Notes: generated from the letters alone by a model not told the origin. A DNA stretch of 64,000 nucleotides from Mordavella massiliensis (GCF_016902415.1 NZ_JACJLV010000004.1:1-64000), one strand, 5' to 3'. Shown: positions 8,804 to 16,746, counted from the stretch's first letter. Translations and numbers: made by a program.

Positions 8804-9268
8804 TCATTCCTTTGTCAATCTATCGTCTTCCTCTTCCAGACTTTCTAATCCGTCACGGATCAGTTCCAGCATCCGCTTCCAGTCTTTTTTCAGATACAGA
8901 TACCCCATCAGCGCTTCAAAACCGGTTGCCCTGCGGTAATCTGTCACCGACTGGTTTTTGGCAGGGGAAACGCTTTTCGCGTTTCTTCCTCTTTTATAGA
9001 CTGCGTGTTCTTCTTCGGTAAGCTTCTCCTGGAGAACACGCATCATCCGCGACTGCGCGGACGCCTGCACCAGGGCGCTGGTCTCTTGGTGAAGTTTCTG
9101 CACCTGTTTGTTGCCTCTGTTGATCACCAGCGTACGGATCACCAGGTCATAGATGCCGTCCCCGATATAGGCCAGTGTAAGAGGTGAATATTCCTGGACA
9201 TCCACCTCTTTTAACTGAAAGATTTCCTGCAGATATGAATCAAACTGCCACTCTAAGCCTTTTTCCAT
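8804..9268 (-). CDS. mrnC: Mini-ribonuclease III
   Basis: A 154-residue RNase III catalytic domain without a double-stranded RNA-binding domain, the Mini-III form that matures 23S rRNA ends in Firmicutes. The acidic catalytic motifs are seen at LAYIGDGIYDLVIRT (about residues 30-45) and ATGFEALMGYLYL near the C-terminus. It overlaps the 3' end of cysS by 16 bases, which implies translational coupling and matches the gene order seen across Firmicutes. Confidence 0.93.
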   Translation of the reverse strand: MEKGLEWQFDSYLQEIFQLKEVDVQEYSPLTLAYIGDGIYDLVIRTLVINRGNKQVQKLHQETSALVQASAQSRMMRVLQEKLTEEEHAVYKRGRNAKSVSPAKNQSVTDYRRATGFEALMGYLYLKKDWKRMLELIRDGLESLEEEDDRLTKE

Positions 9269-10659
9269 TTTACTCCTTCCCGGGTATCCTCCAGAATAAT
9301 GCCCCTGGAGAGAAGTTCATCCCGGATCGCGTCTGCTTTTGCAAAATCCTTTGCCTTTCTGGCCGCCTGACGCTCTTCGATCATCTTTTCAATATCTTCT
9401 GCCAGCATTTCTTCTTTCTTATCCACGATCAGGCCCAGCACATCCGTCAGCGTCACCAGACGTTTCAGAAGGGCGTCCAGATATTCCCCGGAGCTTTCCT
9501 CTGAAGTATTGGTATTCAGATATTTTACCAGATCAAAGACTGCTGCCACCGCATCGGCCGTATTAAAGTCGTCATCCATGGCGTCTTCAAACTCTTTTAC
9601 GAATTCTTCTGTCTGGGCATATGCGCTCTTTTCTTCCTCTGTCATGGCCTCTGTCTTTGCATTTTTCCTCTTGTACTTCAGATTCTCCGCCGCATTGACG
9701 ATACGCTCCAGACCATTTTTCGAAGCCTCCATCAGATCCGCGCTGAAATTTAAGGGGCTTCTGTAGTGGGCGCTTAACATAAAGAAACGGAGCACCTGCA
9801 GATCGTACTGCTCGCTGATCTCCCGCACCGTGCGGAAATTGCCGAGAGACTTGCTCATCTTCTTATTATCAATATTCAGGAATGCATTGTGCATCCAGTA
9901 TTTCGCAAATTCTTTGCCGTTAGCGGCCTCGCTCTGCGCGATCTCGTTCTCGTGATGAGGGAATACCAGATCCTCTCCGCCTGCATGGATATCGATCTGC
10001 TCGCCCAGGTATTTCTTGGACATCTCTGAGCACTCAATATGCCAGCCCGGACGGCCCTCGGACCAGGGAGACTCCCAGAAAGGCTCTCCTTCTTTTTTCG
10101 GTTTCCAGAGCACAAAATCCAGCGGATCTTCCTTTTCATCCTCTCCGGTCACCAGAAGAGAACGCTCTCCGGAACGGAGATCATCCAGATTCTTGTGGGA
10201 CAGCTTGCCGTAATCCTGGAACTTTCTGGTACGGTAGTAAACCGTTCCGTTCTTCTCATAAGCATAGCCCTTATCGATCAGCGTCTGGATCATGTCCACC
10301 ATGCCGCAGATCTCCTCTGTTGCCAGCGGGTGCTTTGTGGCTGGCTTGATGTTCATGCCTTCCATATCCTTTTTGCACTCCGCAATATACCGCTTGGAGA
10401 TCTCGTCCGCAGTCACGCCTTCCTCGATCGCCTTTTTGATGATCTTGTCGTCCACATCCGTGAAATTGGAAACATAATTCACATCATATCCCTTGTATTC
10501 AAAATACCGGCGCACCGTATCAAATACGATCATAGGTCTGGCGTTCCCGATATGGATGAAATTATAAACGGTCGGTCCGCAGACGTACATCCTGACCTTT
10601 CCCTCTTCCAGGGGTACAAACTCTTCTTTTTGCTTTGAAAGGGTGTTGTAAAGTTTCAT
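9253..10659 (-). CDS. cysS: cysteinyl-tRNA synthetase
   Basis: Charges tRNA-Cys. The 468 residues match the family. Features in order: the zinc ligand and HIGH-type motif CGPTVYNFIHIGNARP (about 28-43), the zinc site residues in GWHIECS and HHENEIAQSE, KMSKSLGNF (KMSKS loop) and a C-terminal anticodon-binding helical domain. First gene of the cysS-mrnC-rlmB-sigH operon. Its leader contains a strong promoter and a T-box-like antiterminator/terminator without a Stem I (see 10718-10775), so expression may be attenuated. Confidence 0.96.
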   Translation of the reverse strand: MKLYNTLSKQKEEFVPLEEGKVRMYVCGPTVYNFIHIGNARPMIVFDTVRRYFEYKGYDVNYVSNFTDVDDKIIKKAIEEGVTADEISKRYIAECKKDMEGMNIKPATKHPLATEEICGMVDMIQTLIDKGYAYEKNGTVYYRTRKFQDYGKLSHKNLDDLRSGERSLLVTGEDEKEDPLDFVLWKPKKEGEPFWESPWSEGRPGWHIECSEMSKKYLGEQIDIHAGGEDLVFPHHENEIAQSEAANGKEFAKYWMHNAFLNIDNKKMSKSLGNFRTVREISEQYDLQVLRFFMLSAHYRSPLNFSADLMEASKNGLERIVNAAENLKYKRKNAKTEAMTEEEKSAYAQTEEFVKEFEDAMDDDFNTADAVAAVFDLVKYLNTNTSEESSGEYLDALLKRLVTLTDVLGLIVDKKEEMLAEDIEKMIEERQAARKAKDFAKADAIRDELLSRGIILEDTREGVKWKKA

Positions 10660-10717
10660 TTGCCGTCCTCCTTGCCTTTTTCTATTTCTCGCGGTCTATT
10701 GGATCCTTTGCCTGATA

Positions 10718-10775
10718 ACAAAATACTTCGTCTCCTGCATGCAAGAGACGAAGTATATCCGCCATTCCACGTCTT
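10718..10775 (-). promoter_or_regulatory. T-box-like attenuator module without Stem I, cysS leader
   Basis: On the minus strand the leader contains GTGGAATGGCGGAT (10757-10770), which resembles the T-box core GTGGNACCGCG, directly followed by a perfect 12-bp hairpin, ATACTTCGTCTC (10745-10756) with GAGACGAAGTAT (10723-10734), and a short T-rich tail. AGACG just before the core can pair with CGTCT in the hairpin, as in a T-box antiterminator around the TGGA bulge. TGGA would pair with a tRNA ending UCCA, and tRNA-Cys has U73. The promoter lies immediately upstream, leaving no room for the codon-reading Stem I. A relic or reduced T-box is my inference; a plain terminator-like hairpin is the alternative. 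Confidence 0.5.
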
Positions 10776-10790
10776 TGTCATATCGGTTCT

Positions 10791-10819
10791 ATCATATGTG
10801 AAAATCCCCGATTTGTCAA
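10791..10819 (-). promoter_or_regulatory. cysS operon promoter
   Basis: On the minus strand perfect TTGACA (10814-10819), 17 bases and TATGAT (10791-10796). The -35 overlaps the stop codon of the upstream histidine kinase gene. Confidence 0.8.
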
Positions 10820-12882
10820 CACGGATCTGGAAACCTGACCTCCGCTTTAAAGAGGTCTCCGTCCGTGTCTATCAGAAACTCCCCTCCCTGAAGTTCCGTA
10901 AAGCTTTTTACGATGGCAAGGCCAAGGCCGGAGCCTTCTGTGTTTCTGGACATATCCCCCCTGACGAAGCGGTCCGTGATGTCCTGTCCGTGAAAATTCA
11001 GCTCCTGCGCAGATACATTTTTCATCCGGATCACCGCCGCTTTTTCCTGCTTCTCGATCTCCACATAGACCCGTGTATGAGGAAGGGCATATTTCACGAT
11101 ATTCATAAGAAGATTCTCAAAGATCCGATAGGTTTTCTGACTGTCCAGCCGGACAATCAGTTTCTCTTCCGGAAAGGTACATTTGAATTCCAGATCCGCG
11201 TCTTTGATCTTATCTTCCAGTTCCAGTTTCACCTGCTTTAGCAGATTCACGATATCTACATCCATGAGTTCCAGTTTCACATTATCCGTACTGGCTTTGC
11301 TCACTTCAAAAAGATCCTCGATCAGCACCTTCAGCCTCTGGGATTTGCTTTCCAGCACCTGGACATATTCCTTTTGCTTTTCCGTATCTTCTTCCTTCTT
11401 TAAAAGATCCACATAGGTGATGATCGCAGTCAGCGGAGTCTTCAGGTCATGGGACACATTGGTGATCAGCTCCGTCTTCATCTTCTGGCTCTTCACCTCT
11501 TCCTCCACTGCCTTGTCAAAGCCCTGCCGGATCTTCTCCAGGCCTTCCGCCACAGGTGCAAAAACGCCGGTCTCCTCCGGGATCTCTGTCTTCAGGCTTC
11601 CATCTGCGATCGCATTCACCGAATCGAGCATCCGGTCGTATTTTTCCCGGATCTCATTCAGATATTTTTCCAGGAAGTAAAACAGAAGGATCGAATAAAG
11701 CACCAGTAAAATGATCCCGTAATACCAGGTACAGCAGATCACGGTCAGGATCACAAAGTTGACGCCCACCACCTCCAGAACCTGCCGGTTGGTGATATCC
11801 GAAAGCTTCAGATCCGAAACCGACTGATAGGCTTTGCGGATAGAATCTCCCGTTGTCTGCCTGGCTTTTTGGATCCCCGCCCGCACGCGGCTCTCCGGGG
11901 CAAAGAACAGGCTGTGTTCCCGGACGTACGCTTTGGACCGGAAACGGATCAGATTCCTTACATTTCCTGCGCACCAGTAAATAACTCCGGCATACAGAGC
12001 CCAGACGGCCAGATCCAGGATCCCGGTCCTTCCTTCGCTTTGCCAGATCATCCTTCCGGCATTCACCCATACCCCGATGGCCACAACAGCTGTCCCGGCC
12101 GCTACCGCTTCCAGAGGGGCAAAGAACACTTTTTCTTCCCCTGTTCCAAAAGAGCGGATTAACGGATAGAGACACGCGGCCAGAGCCGCCACCGCCGTCA
12201 GGATCAGGATGTGAGACACCGCCGCTTTTGGAAGCTGATCGCTGTCCATGTAAAAGATTTCGCTCAGATAGGTCTGCAGATTCTCCTCTGACATGGCAAA
12301 CGTAAACGAGCAGTCTTCCGGCATCGCGTAATACAGATCTTCCTTTGTATACCCGCGGTAAGATCCATTTTCCAGCCGGTTCAAAACCTCACGGAACCCT
12401 CTCTCAAGCTCTGACTTATGCTCCCTTGTCGCAATCTCCACATCCGCCTCCCCATTCTGATCGTAGACAAGCGTCAGGCCCACCGCATACGTGGTGATCC
12501 GGTAATGATCAAAGTCCCCGCTGCTGTTTCCCAGGCTGGTGGCCATCACTTCTCCCTTCCGGTCCTTCATCACATATTCCAGATAGGGATAAAAGGTCTC
12601 ATACTCATTCTGGATCTCTGCCGGGAGAAAGCTTCCTCCCCTCAGGCCGTCCCCATTCGGGCGGTCTTCGTCTTCCCTTTCATAAAGGATCCAGGAGGCC
12701 TGCAGAAACTGTCCCAGAAAATCTTCCGATAACAGCATCTGTTTTTCCGTCTCTTCCTGATTCTCTTTCATCATCTGATTATAAATGCCATAATAAGATG
12801 TGATATGATACGCCAGCAGCACGATCGTTGCCACGATCAGAACCACTGCCATCTTATGTCTGTTTTTCAATCTTGTATCCAA
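10816..12882 (-). CDS. membrane sensor histidine kinase
   Basis: A 688-residue sensor kinase. An N-terminal membrane helix (about residues 11-30) is followed by an extracytoplasmic domain of about 200 residues, several more hydrophobic helices, then a HAMP-like linker and the kinase core. The H box is NVSHDLKTPLTAI, the N box region FENLLMNIVKYALPHT, and the G box GSGLGLAIVKSF. It would autophosphorylate on the H-box histidine and pass phosphate to the response regulator encoded just upstream, with which it overlaps by 29 bases. The signal is not evident. The multi-helix region between sensor and kinase is more elaborate than in simple VanS or WalK kinases. Confidence 0.9.
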   Translation of the reverse strand: MDTRLKNRHKMAVVLIVATIVLLAYHITSYYGIYNQMMKENQEETEKQMLLSEDFLGQFLQASWILYEREDEDRPNGDGLRGGSFLPAEIQNEYETFYPYLEYVMKDRKGEVMATSLGNSSGDFDHYRITTYAVGLTLVYDQNGEADVEIATREHKSELERGFREVLNRLENGSYRGYTKEDLYYAMPEDCSFTFAMSEENLQTYLSEIFYMDSDQLPKAAVSHILILTAVAALAACLYPLIRSFGTGEEKVFFAPLEAVAAGTAVVAIGVWVNAGRMIWQSEGRTGILDLAVWALYAGVIYWCAGNVRNLIRFRSKAYVREHSLFFAPESRVRAGIQKARQTTGDSIRKAYQSVSDLKLSDITNRQVLEVVGVNFVILTVICCTWYYGIILLVLYSILLFYFLEKYLNEIREKYDRMLDSVNAIADGSLKTEIPEETGVFAPVAEGLEKIRQGFDKAVEEEVKSQKMKTELITNVSHDLKTPLTAIITYVDLLKKEEDTEKQKEYVQVLESKSQRLKVLIEDLFEVSKASTDNVKLELMDVDIVNLLKQVKLELEDKIKDADLEFKCTFPEEKLIVRLDSQKTYRIFENLLMNIVKYALPHTRVYVEIEKQEKAAVIRMKNVSAQELNFHGQDITDRFVRGDMSRNTEGSGLGLAIVKSFTELQGGEFLIDTDGDLFKAEVRFPDPC

Positions 12883-13555
12883 CTCCCCACACCACCTTCA
12901 AATATTTCGGTTCCTTCGGGTTGATCTCAATCTTTTCCCGAATATTTCTTACATGTACCATAATGGTGTCTGTGCTGACAGCCCTCTCCTGCCAGACCCA
13001 TTCATAAATCTCTTCGGCGGAAAACACTCTCCCCGGGTGTTTCATCAAAAGCAGCAGGATCTTGTATTCCGTAGGCGTCACCTTCACCGGCTCGCCGTCC
13101 ACGCTCACGGTCACCGCGTCCTCATTCAGCTCCAGTCCTCCGACCACATGGATATTCTCGCTTTTTGCATTCTGATCCAGCTTCTCCAGAAACCGTTTAT
13201 ACCGGCGAAGCTGGGAATTTACCCTTGCCAGAAGTTCCATGGGCTGAAACGGTTTGGTTACATAATCGTCGGCCCCGATGTTAAGCCCCAGAATCTTGTC
13301 CACCTCTTCTGATTTAGCCGATAAAAAGATAATCGGGAAATCATATTTCTCCCGCAGCTTTTCCGTCATCCGGATCCCGTCCATCCGGGGCATCATCACA
13401 TCCACGATGGCCAGGTGGATCTTTTCTTTCTCCGCGATCTCAAGGCCCTCGATCCCGTCTGCTGCCTGAAACACCTGATAGCCCTGGCTCTTTAGATAGA
13501 TCTCGATCCCCTGGCGGATCTCTTTATCGTCTTCCGCCACCAGTATATGATCCAT
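12854..13555 (-). CDS. OmpR/PhoB-family response regulator
   Basis: A 233-residue response regulator: receiver domain (1-120) with the acidic pair EDD (8-10), the phospho-acceptor Asp52 in VDVMMPRMDG and the conserved Lys in FLSAKSEE. It ends with an OmpR-type winged helix (about 140-230; VSTDTIMVHVRNIREKIE is the recognition helix region). It partners the kinase whose gene overlaps its end. Three copies of TTC(T/G)AAAGAA overlap its own promoter, suggesting autoregulation. The regulon is unknown. Confidence 0.93.
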   Translation of the reverse strand: MDHILVAEDDKEIRQGIEIYLKSQGYQVFQAADGIEGLEIAEKEKIHLAIVDVMMPRMDGIRMTEKLREKYDFPIIFLSAKSEEVDKILGLNIGADDYVTKPFQPMELLARVNSQLRRYKRFLEKLDQNAKSENIHVVGGLELNEDAVTVSVDGEPVKVTPTEYKILLLLMKHPGRVFSAEEIYEWVWQERAVSTDTIMVHVRNIREKIEINPKEPKYLKVVWGVGYKIEKQT

Positions 13556-13584
13556 ATCCCCACCTCCTTGTCTTCTTGTGTATA

Positions 13585-13642
13585 AGCATAGCTTATATTT
13601 CTAAAGAACGTAAAGACATATTTCGAAAGAAATTCTAAAGAA
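13585..13642 (-). promoter_or_regulatory. promoter of two-component operon with three repeat boxes
   Basis: On the minus strand TTTACG (13609-13614), an 18-base spacer and TATGCT (13585-13590). Three 10-base boxes read on the plus strand as TTCTAAAGAA (13599-13608), TTCGAAAGAA (13622-13631) and TTCTAAAGAA (13633-13642). The last two are 11 bases apart, the spacing OmpR-type regulators use for tandem binding. Confidence 0.5.
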
Positions 13643-13671
13643 AAAGATGCCAGGTTTTTCTAATGGATACA

Positions 13672-14011
13672 TCATTCAACATCAATCGCATAATACATTT
13701 GAATACACCCGTCTTCTGACTCTTCAATTGAAAAATTCATCCAGTGCAAGACAATTAATGTGTATAGCCCCTCCTATTTTTCTTACTGTTATTCCATCAG
13801 TTGCCTGCTCTATATACCCAACACCAAGATTAAAATAGCCAATAATTGTCTTCTCATCTTCAAATATCAATATGTAAGTTTTTCCTATGTTATCATTTAA
13901 AGAATCGGGAATTTGTAAGAATCGATCAAGATAATCATTACCAGAATGGAAAGACGATGCCAGCTTTTGATAACTGGCATCATAAAGAACAACTACAATC
14001 TTTTGCTTCAT
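13672..14011 (-). pseudogene. degraded GNAT acetyltransferase (internal deletion)
   Basis: The first 95 codons read as the N-terminal half of a GNAT acetyltransferase of the TA-toxin kind (FHSGNDYLDRFLQIPDS, then a YFNLGVGYIE strand and IHINCLALDE) and stop at 13724. The normal central acetyl-CoA-binding part (R/Q-x-x-G-x-G/A) is absent. Just past the stop, in another frame, a plausible C-terminal end reads IEESEDGCIQMYYAIDVE and stops at 13672. The simplest reading is an internal deletion that joined the two ends out of frame, so the enzyme is dead. Low-GC codon use differs from the neighbours, suggesting transfer. It follows an antitoxin-like ORF by one base. Confidence 0.6.
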
Positions 14012-14012
14012 T

Positions 14013-14186
14013 TTACTCCTTAAAAACTTTTAGCTCTGCCTCCTGGGTGGAAGGATTCGTATCAATTTCAAACTGATGTCCGCGAATAAACTCTCTCCGC
14101 GCTCTCGCCTCTTCAGAAAGCGGCTTTCTCTTACTTAAATCTTTCGTTGTAACAAAAGGTTGATCTGATATGCAAGCGTAGTTCAT
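14013..14186 (-). CDS. small antitoxin-like protein upstream of degraded GNAT
   Basis: A 57-residue ORF that begins MNYACISDQPFVTTKDLSKR and has a central KPLSEEARARREFIRG stretch and an acidic end. GGGAGGA precedes the ATG at good spacing, and a strong promoter (14217-14245) lies upstream. It ends one base before the acetyltransferase remnant. Small gene directly before a GNAT toxin-type gene is the classic layout of type II toxin-antitoxin pairs, so an antitoxin role is my inference. I do not recognise the sequence family. With the toxin apparently inactivated it may be an orphan. Confidence 0.6.
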   Translation of the reverse strand: MNYACISDQPFVTTKDLSKRKPLSEEARARREFIRGHQFEIDTNPSTQEAELKVFKE

Positions 14187-14216
14187 GACAATCCTCCCTT
14201 CCGATTTGTTTTCTCA

Positions 14217-14245
14217 AGTATAGCATTCCCAAAACGAAATGTAAA
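14217..14245 (-). promoter_or_regulatory. promoter of the antitoxin-like/GNAT pair
   Basis: On the minus strand TTTACA (14240-14245), exactly 17 bases and TATACT (14217-14222). Confidence 0.7.
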
Positions 14246-14370
14246 GATTACGATGTAGATAATGAAGTATGGCATTTCGCCAAAAATATCCCAGATAACC
14301 ACACTATACAAAACCACCCGGATATCAAGAGGATTATCTTGTTAATCACCTGTAGATTTTTCATACGTAC

Positions 14371-14400
14371 AAAAAAACGCCGTGGCTTTTGCCACGGCGC
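14371..14400 (-). terminator. terminator of the Eis-like acetyltransferase gene
   Basis: On the minus strand CGCCGTGGC and GCCACGGCG form a 9-bp stem with an AAAA loop followed by seven T's. Confidence 0.88.
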
Positions 14401-14421
14401 ATTCTTATTCCTCTTCTATTT

Positions 14422-15405
14422 TTATACCACTTCATTCAGATACATTCCGGACAACGGAATAATCTTTTTCAGTTCTTCTTCCATCCGGTCTGTCATCTCC
14501 ACACCGGGCGTCTTCCGCAGTTCTTCCGGCGTCTTCACGCCGAATATCAGATCCGTCAGCGCCCGGATCGGTAAAATTCCTTCACTGTTCTCCAGCTTTG
14601 CATCCATCAGCATGATACCGGAAAATTCTGTGCCTGTCAGCACCAGGCAGCGGTTATTTTCTTCGATCAGGGGATCGGTCACGGTAAAACACACGCCGGT
14701 CAGATAGTTTAAGCGAAGGGACATCAGCATCCGGCGCACATCCAGGATCCGGATCATGATCTTTGGCTTTTTCTCTTCCGGCTCCGGCACCCAGATAGCA
14801 AAATCCTTTACCGTCCCATCTTCCGCTTTCTTTATCAGCAGCTTGCCGCCATCGCTTTCATACTCTCGCAGCATCCGGTGATAATACTTCGCGTCACGGA
14901 CGGCATATACCTGATACTTCTGCTGCAGATACCTGTCTGCCGCATCCGCAAGAGCCTGGCAATCCGCTTCCTTTACCTGCATCCAGCCTTCCACGCTGTC
15001 AACATAAGGTCTTTCCTGTTCCAGAACAGTCCGGAAATCAAAAGGCTCGTAAATCTGCTCGGAAGCTGGCATCAGAAATGTGAAGATCTCACCTGCCTGA
15101 TACAGATCCCGAAGCGCTTTCTTTAATACTGCCGCCATATAACCCCGTCTCCTGCAGTCCTCTTTTGTCGCCACAGCGACAATATAGTGCGCCTTCTTTT
15201 CATTTCCGTTCACTGCCAGCGTATAAGGATTCAGATGTGCCATAGAGGAGATCACACCGTCTTCTTCCAGCACATAGATCTGATTATCCGCCGTCTTTTC
15301 TGTATAATAGTAATCCACAAACTCCTGGCTGTCTTCTGAAAATGCCTCTTCATAGAGAGGCCTGGTCAGGATGTGTTCCTCTGGACTTAATCTTCGCACC
15401 TGCAT
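14422..15405 (-). CDS. Eis-like GNAT N-acetyltransferase
   Basis: A 327-residue protein with an N-terminal GNAT domain (about 1-150). The acetyl-CoA loop is CRRRGYMAAVLKKAL after the core strand AHYIVAVATKEDC. A middle region and a C-terminal SCP2-like domain (about 225-327, GFSG-like strand TEFSGIMLMDAKL and the DLIFGVKTPEEL end) follow, which is the layout of Eis-family acetyltransferases. Those acetylate amines on aminoglycosides or proteins; the substrate here cannot be told. It follows ispF after about 80 bases on the same strand and ends at a strong terminator. Confidence 0.82.
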   Translation of the reverse strand: MQVRRLSPEEHILTRPLYEEAFSEDSQEFVDYYYTEKTADNQIYVLEEDGVISSMAHLNPYTLAVNGNEKKAHYIVAVATKEDCRRRGYMAAVLKKALRDLYQAGEIFTFLMPASEQIYEPFDFRTVLEQERPYVDSVEGWMQVKEADCQALADAADRYLQQKYQVYAVRDAKYYHRMLREYESDGGKLLIKKAEDGTVKDFAIWVPEPEEKKPKIMIRILDVRRMLMSLRLNYLTGVCFTVTDPLIEENNRCLVLTGTEFSGIMLMDAKLENSEGILPIRALTDLIFGVKTPEELRKTPGVEMTDRMEEELKKIIPLSGMYLNEVV

Positions 15406-15487
15406 CTATTCGTCCGCCTCTTTCCTTTTCTAATCATGGCCTGCCCGGATCTGGCATTTCCGGCATTTCCCTTCCCGGCAGCCGCAT

Positions 15488-16036
15488 CTAATGCGCATGT
15501 CCGGGACAACGGGCGCATCCCTGGCATCCTTCTTCACTGTCAGCGGCCAGAAAGCTGACGTCCCGGATCGATTCCAGCGCTGCCACAGCCTGAGAGGATA
15601 TCCCTTCTCCGGTTCCGGTAAAGCCAAGGCCTTCTTCCGTAGTCGCCTTAATATTTACCTGGGAAATGTCTATGCCAAGAGTTTCTGCCACGTTTTTTCG
15701 CATCTCTTCAATATGAGGCGCCATTTTAGGCTTCTGGGCAATGATGGTGGCGTCGATATTCCCCACCACATATCCTTCTTCTCCGATCAGTTCTCCCACC
15801 CGGGCAAGCAGCCGCAGACTGGAAGCACCCTTATAGGCAGGATCTGTATCCGGGAAATGTCTCCCGATATCTCCCAGAGCCGCAGCGCCAAGAAGAGCGT
15901 CCATAATCGCGTGCAGCAGCACATCTGCATCTGAATGGCCCAACAGTCCTTTCTCATAGGGGATCCTGACTCCGCCCAGGATCAGATCCCGTTCTTCCAC
16001 CAGCCGGTGAACATCATATCCCATTCCGATCCGCAT
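15488..16036 (-). CDS. ispF: 2-C-methyl-D-erythritol 2,4-cyclodiphosphate synthase
   Basis: Fifth enzyme of the MEP isoprenoid pathway: converts CDP-ME 2-phosphate to MEcPP with loss of CMP. The N-terminus [19 protein letters not shown] carries the metal-binding Asp and His, followed by [21 protein letters not shown] with the third ligand, [10 protein letters not shown], and the C-terminal [15 protein letters not shown]. The usual family length is about 155-160 residues. This one has 182 because of a tail ending [15 protein letters not shown], which looks metal-binding. Two bases separate it from the upstream small membrane protein gene, so they form an operon. Confidence 0.94.
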   Translation of the reverse strand: MRIGMGYDVHRLVEERDLILGGVRIPYEKGLLGHSDADVLLHAIMDALLGAAALGDIGRHFPDTDPAYKGASSLRLLARVGELIGEEGYVVGNIDATIIAQKPKMAPHIEEMRKNVAETLGIDISQVNIKATTEEGLGFTGTGEGISSQAVAALESIRDVSFLAADSEEGCQGCARCPGHAH

Positions 16037-16038
16037 GT

Positions 16039-16383
16039 TTATTCCTCCTCATTTTCTTTGGCCGCGTCCGTGGTATCTGCAGCATCTTCTTCCCCTGCAG
16101 AAGCCGTTTCCTTCTCTGCCGCCTTCAGAGCTCGCTCCATCTCATCCGCGTCATCATCCATCATTTCCTTGTAATCATGCGTTGCCAGCTTTTTCACCGC
16201 CAGTCCGCCCCAGGCCAGGCCAAGCAGTGCAAATGCAGCTCCGGCCAGCGCATAGATGACGTAATGCTCCGGCTGTTCTTTGACGGATGAAAGGATCAGG
16301 TTCCCGCCCACATAAAGAAGGGCAAGTCCTGCGATCACCCGAAATGTCAGTGTCTTTTTATCTAACATCTGTCTGTCCTCCAT
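16039..16383 (-). CDS. small membrane protein with acidic tail
   Basis: A 114-residue protein with two hydrophobic helices (about residues 13-31 and 40-62) separated by a short loop, then an Asp/Glu/Ala-rich tail from residue 72 on that is probably disordered in the cytoplasm. Family not recognised. First gene of a short operon with ispF, whose ATG follows its stop by two bases, and behind a near-consensus promoter. The link to isoprenoid synthesis is positional only. Confidence 0.7.
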   Translation of the reverse strand: MEDRQMLDKKTLTFRVIAGLALLYVGGNLILSSVKEQPEHYVIYALAGAAFALLGLAWGGLAVKKLATHDYKEMMDDDADEMERALKAAEKETASAGEEDAADTTDAAKENEEE

Positions 16384-16427
16384 GTTCTCCTTCGTCCCGG
16401 CACAGTTCCGGGATCCGCAATACAGTC

Positions 16428-16456
16428 ATTATACATGATTTGTCTTTCTTTGTAAA
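16428..16456 (-). promoter_or_regulatory. promoter of the ispF operon
   Basis: On the minus strand TTTACA (16451-16456), 17 bases and TATAAT (16428-16433). The leader also contains a small CCCGG/CCGGG hairpin. Confidence 0.75.
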
Positions 16457-16508
16457 ACAAAAGAGGAGCATCCGAAGGAATCTCTGGATCGCTTCGGACG
16501 CCCCTCTT
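16455..16508 (-). terminator. terminator of the tRNA-Val/tRNA-Met transcript
   Basis: On the minus strand a long stem, AAGAGGGGCGTCCGAAG with CTTCGGATGCTCCTCTT (two wobble or mismatched positions), is followed by TTGTTTT, 18 bases after the tRNA-Met 3' end. Confidence 0.8.
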
Positions 16509-16525
16509 TATCCGGGCATAAAAAA

Positions 16526-16599
16526 TAGCGGGAACTGGATTTGAACCAGCGACACCACGGGTATGAACCGTGTGCTCTAGCCAACTGAGCTATCCCGCC
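16526..16599 (-). tRNA. tRNA-Met (anticodon CAT, elongator type)
   Basis: A 74-base cloverleaf beginning GGCGGGATAGCTCAGTTGG, with anticodon stem CACGG/CCGTG, loop TTCATAC (anticodon CAT) and T-arm CTGG-TTCAAAT-CCAG. CCA is not encoded. It lacks the three G-C pairs of initiator tRNA, so elongator Met is most likely; a tRNA-Ile(CAT) modified by TilS cannot be fully excluded. Confidence 0.88.
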
Positions 16600-16607
16600 A
16601 TATGGTA

Positions 16608-16680
16608 TGGGGCCTATAGGGCTCGAACCTATGACCCTCTGCTTGTAAGGCAGATGCTCTCCCAGCTGAGCTAAGACCCC
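16608..16680 (-). tRNA. tRNA-Val (anticodon TAC)
   Basis: A 73-base cloverleaf: acceptor GGGGTCT/AGGCCCC, anticodon arm TCTGC-CTTACAA-GCAGA (anticodon TAC), T-arm ATAGG-TTCGAGC-CCTAT. CCA not encoded. First in a two-tRNA transcript. Confidence 0.95.
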
Positions 16681-16716
16681 ATATCCTGCGGGTCCGTATC
16701 TCGAACCCGCTTTGCT

Positions 16717-16746
16717 ATTATACTATTAACTTCTTTCAAATGTCAA
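16717..16746 (-). promoter_or_regulatory. promoter of the tRNA-Val/tRNA-Met transcript
   Basis: On the minus strand TTGACA (16741-16746), 18 bases and TATAAT (16717-16722). Confidence 0.8.

Noticed and set aside
10816-10980. A full T-box Stem I for cysS inside the end of the kinase gene
   Set aside because: None of the Stem I signatures (AGAGAG, GGCTGG, GAA-codon) could be found there, and a near-perfect promoter lies after it.
15430-15627. Separate Cys-rich gene on the minus strand
   Set aside because: It has no start or ribosome site of its own and overlaps ispF; I kept it only as a note on the IspF tail.
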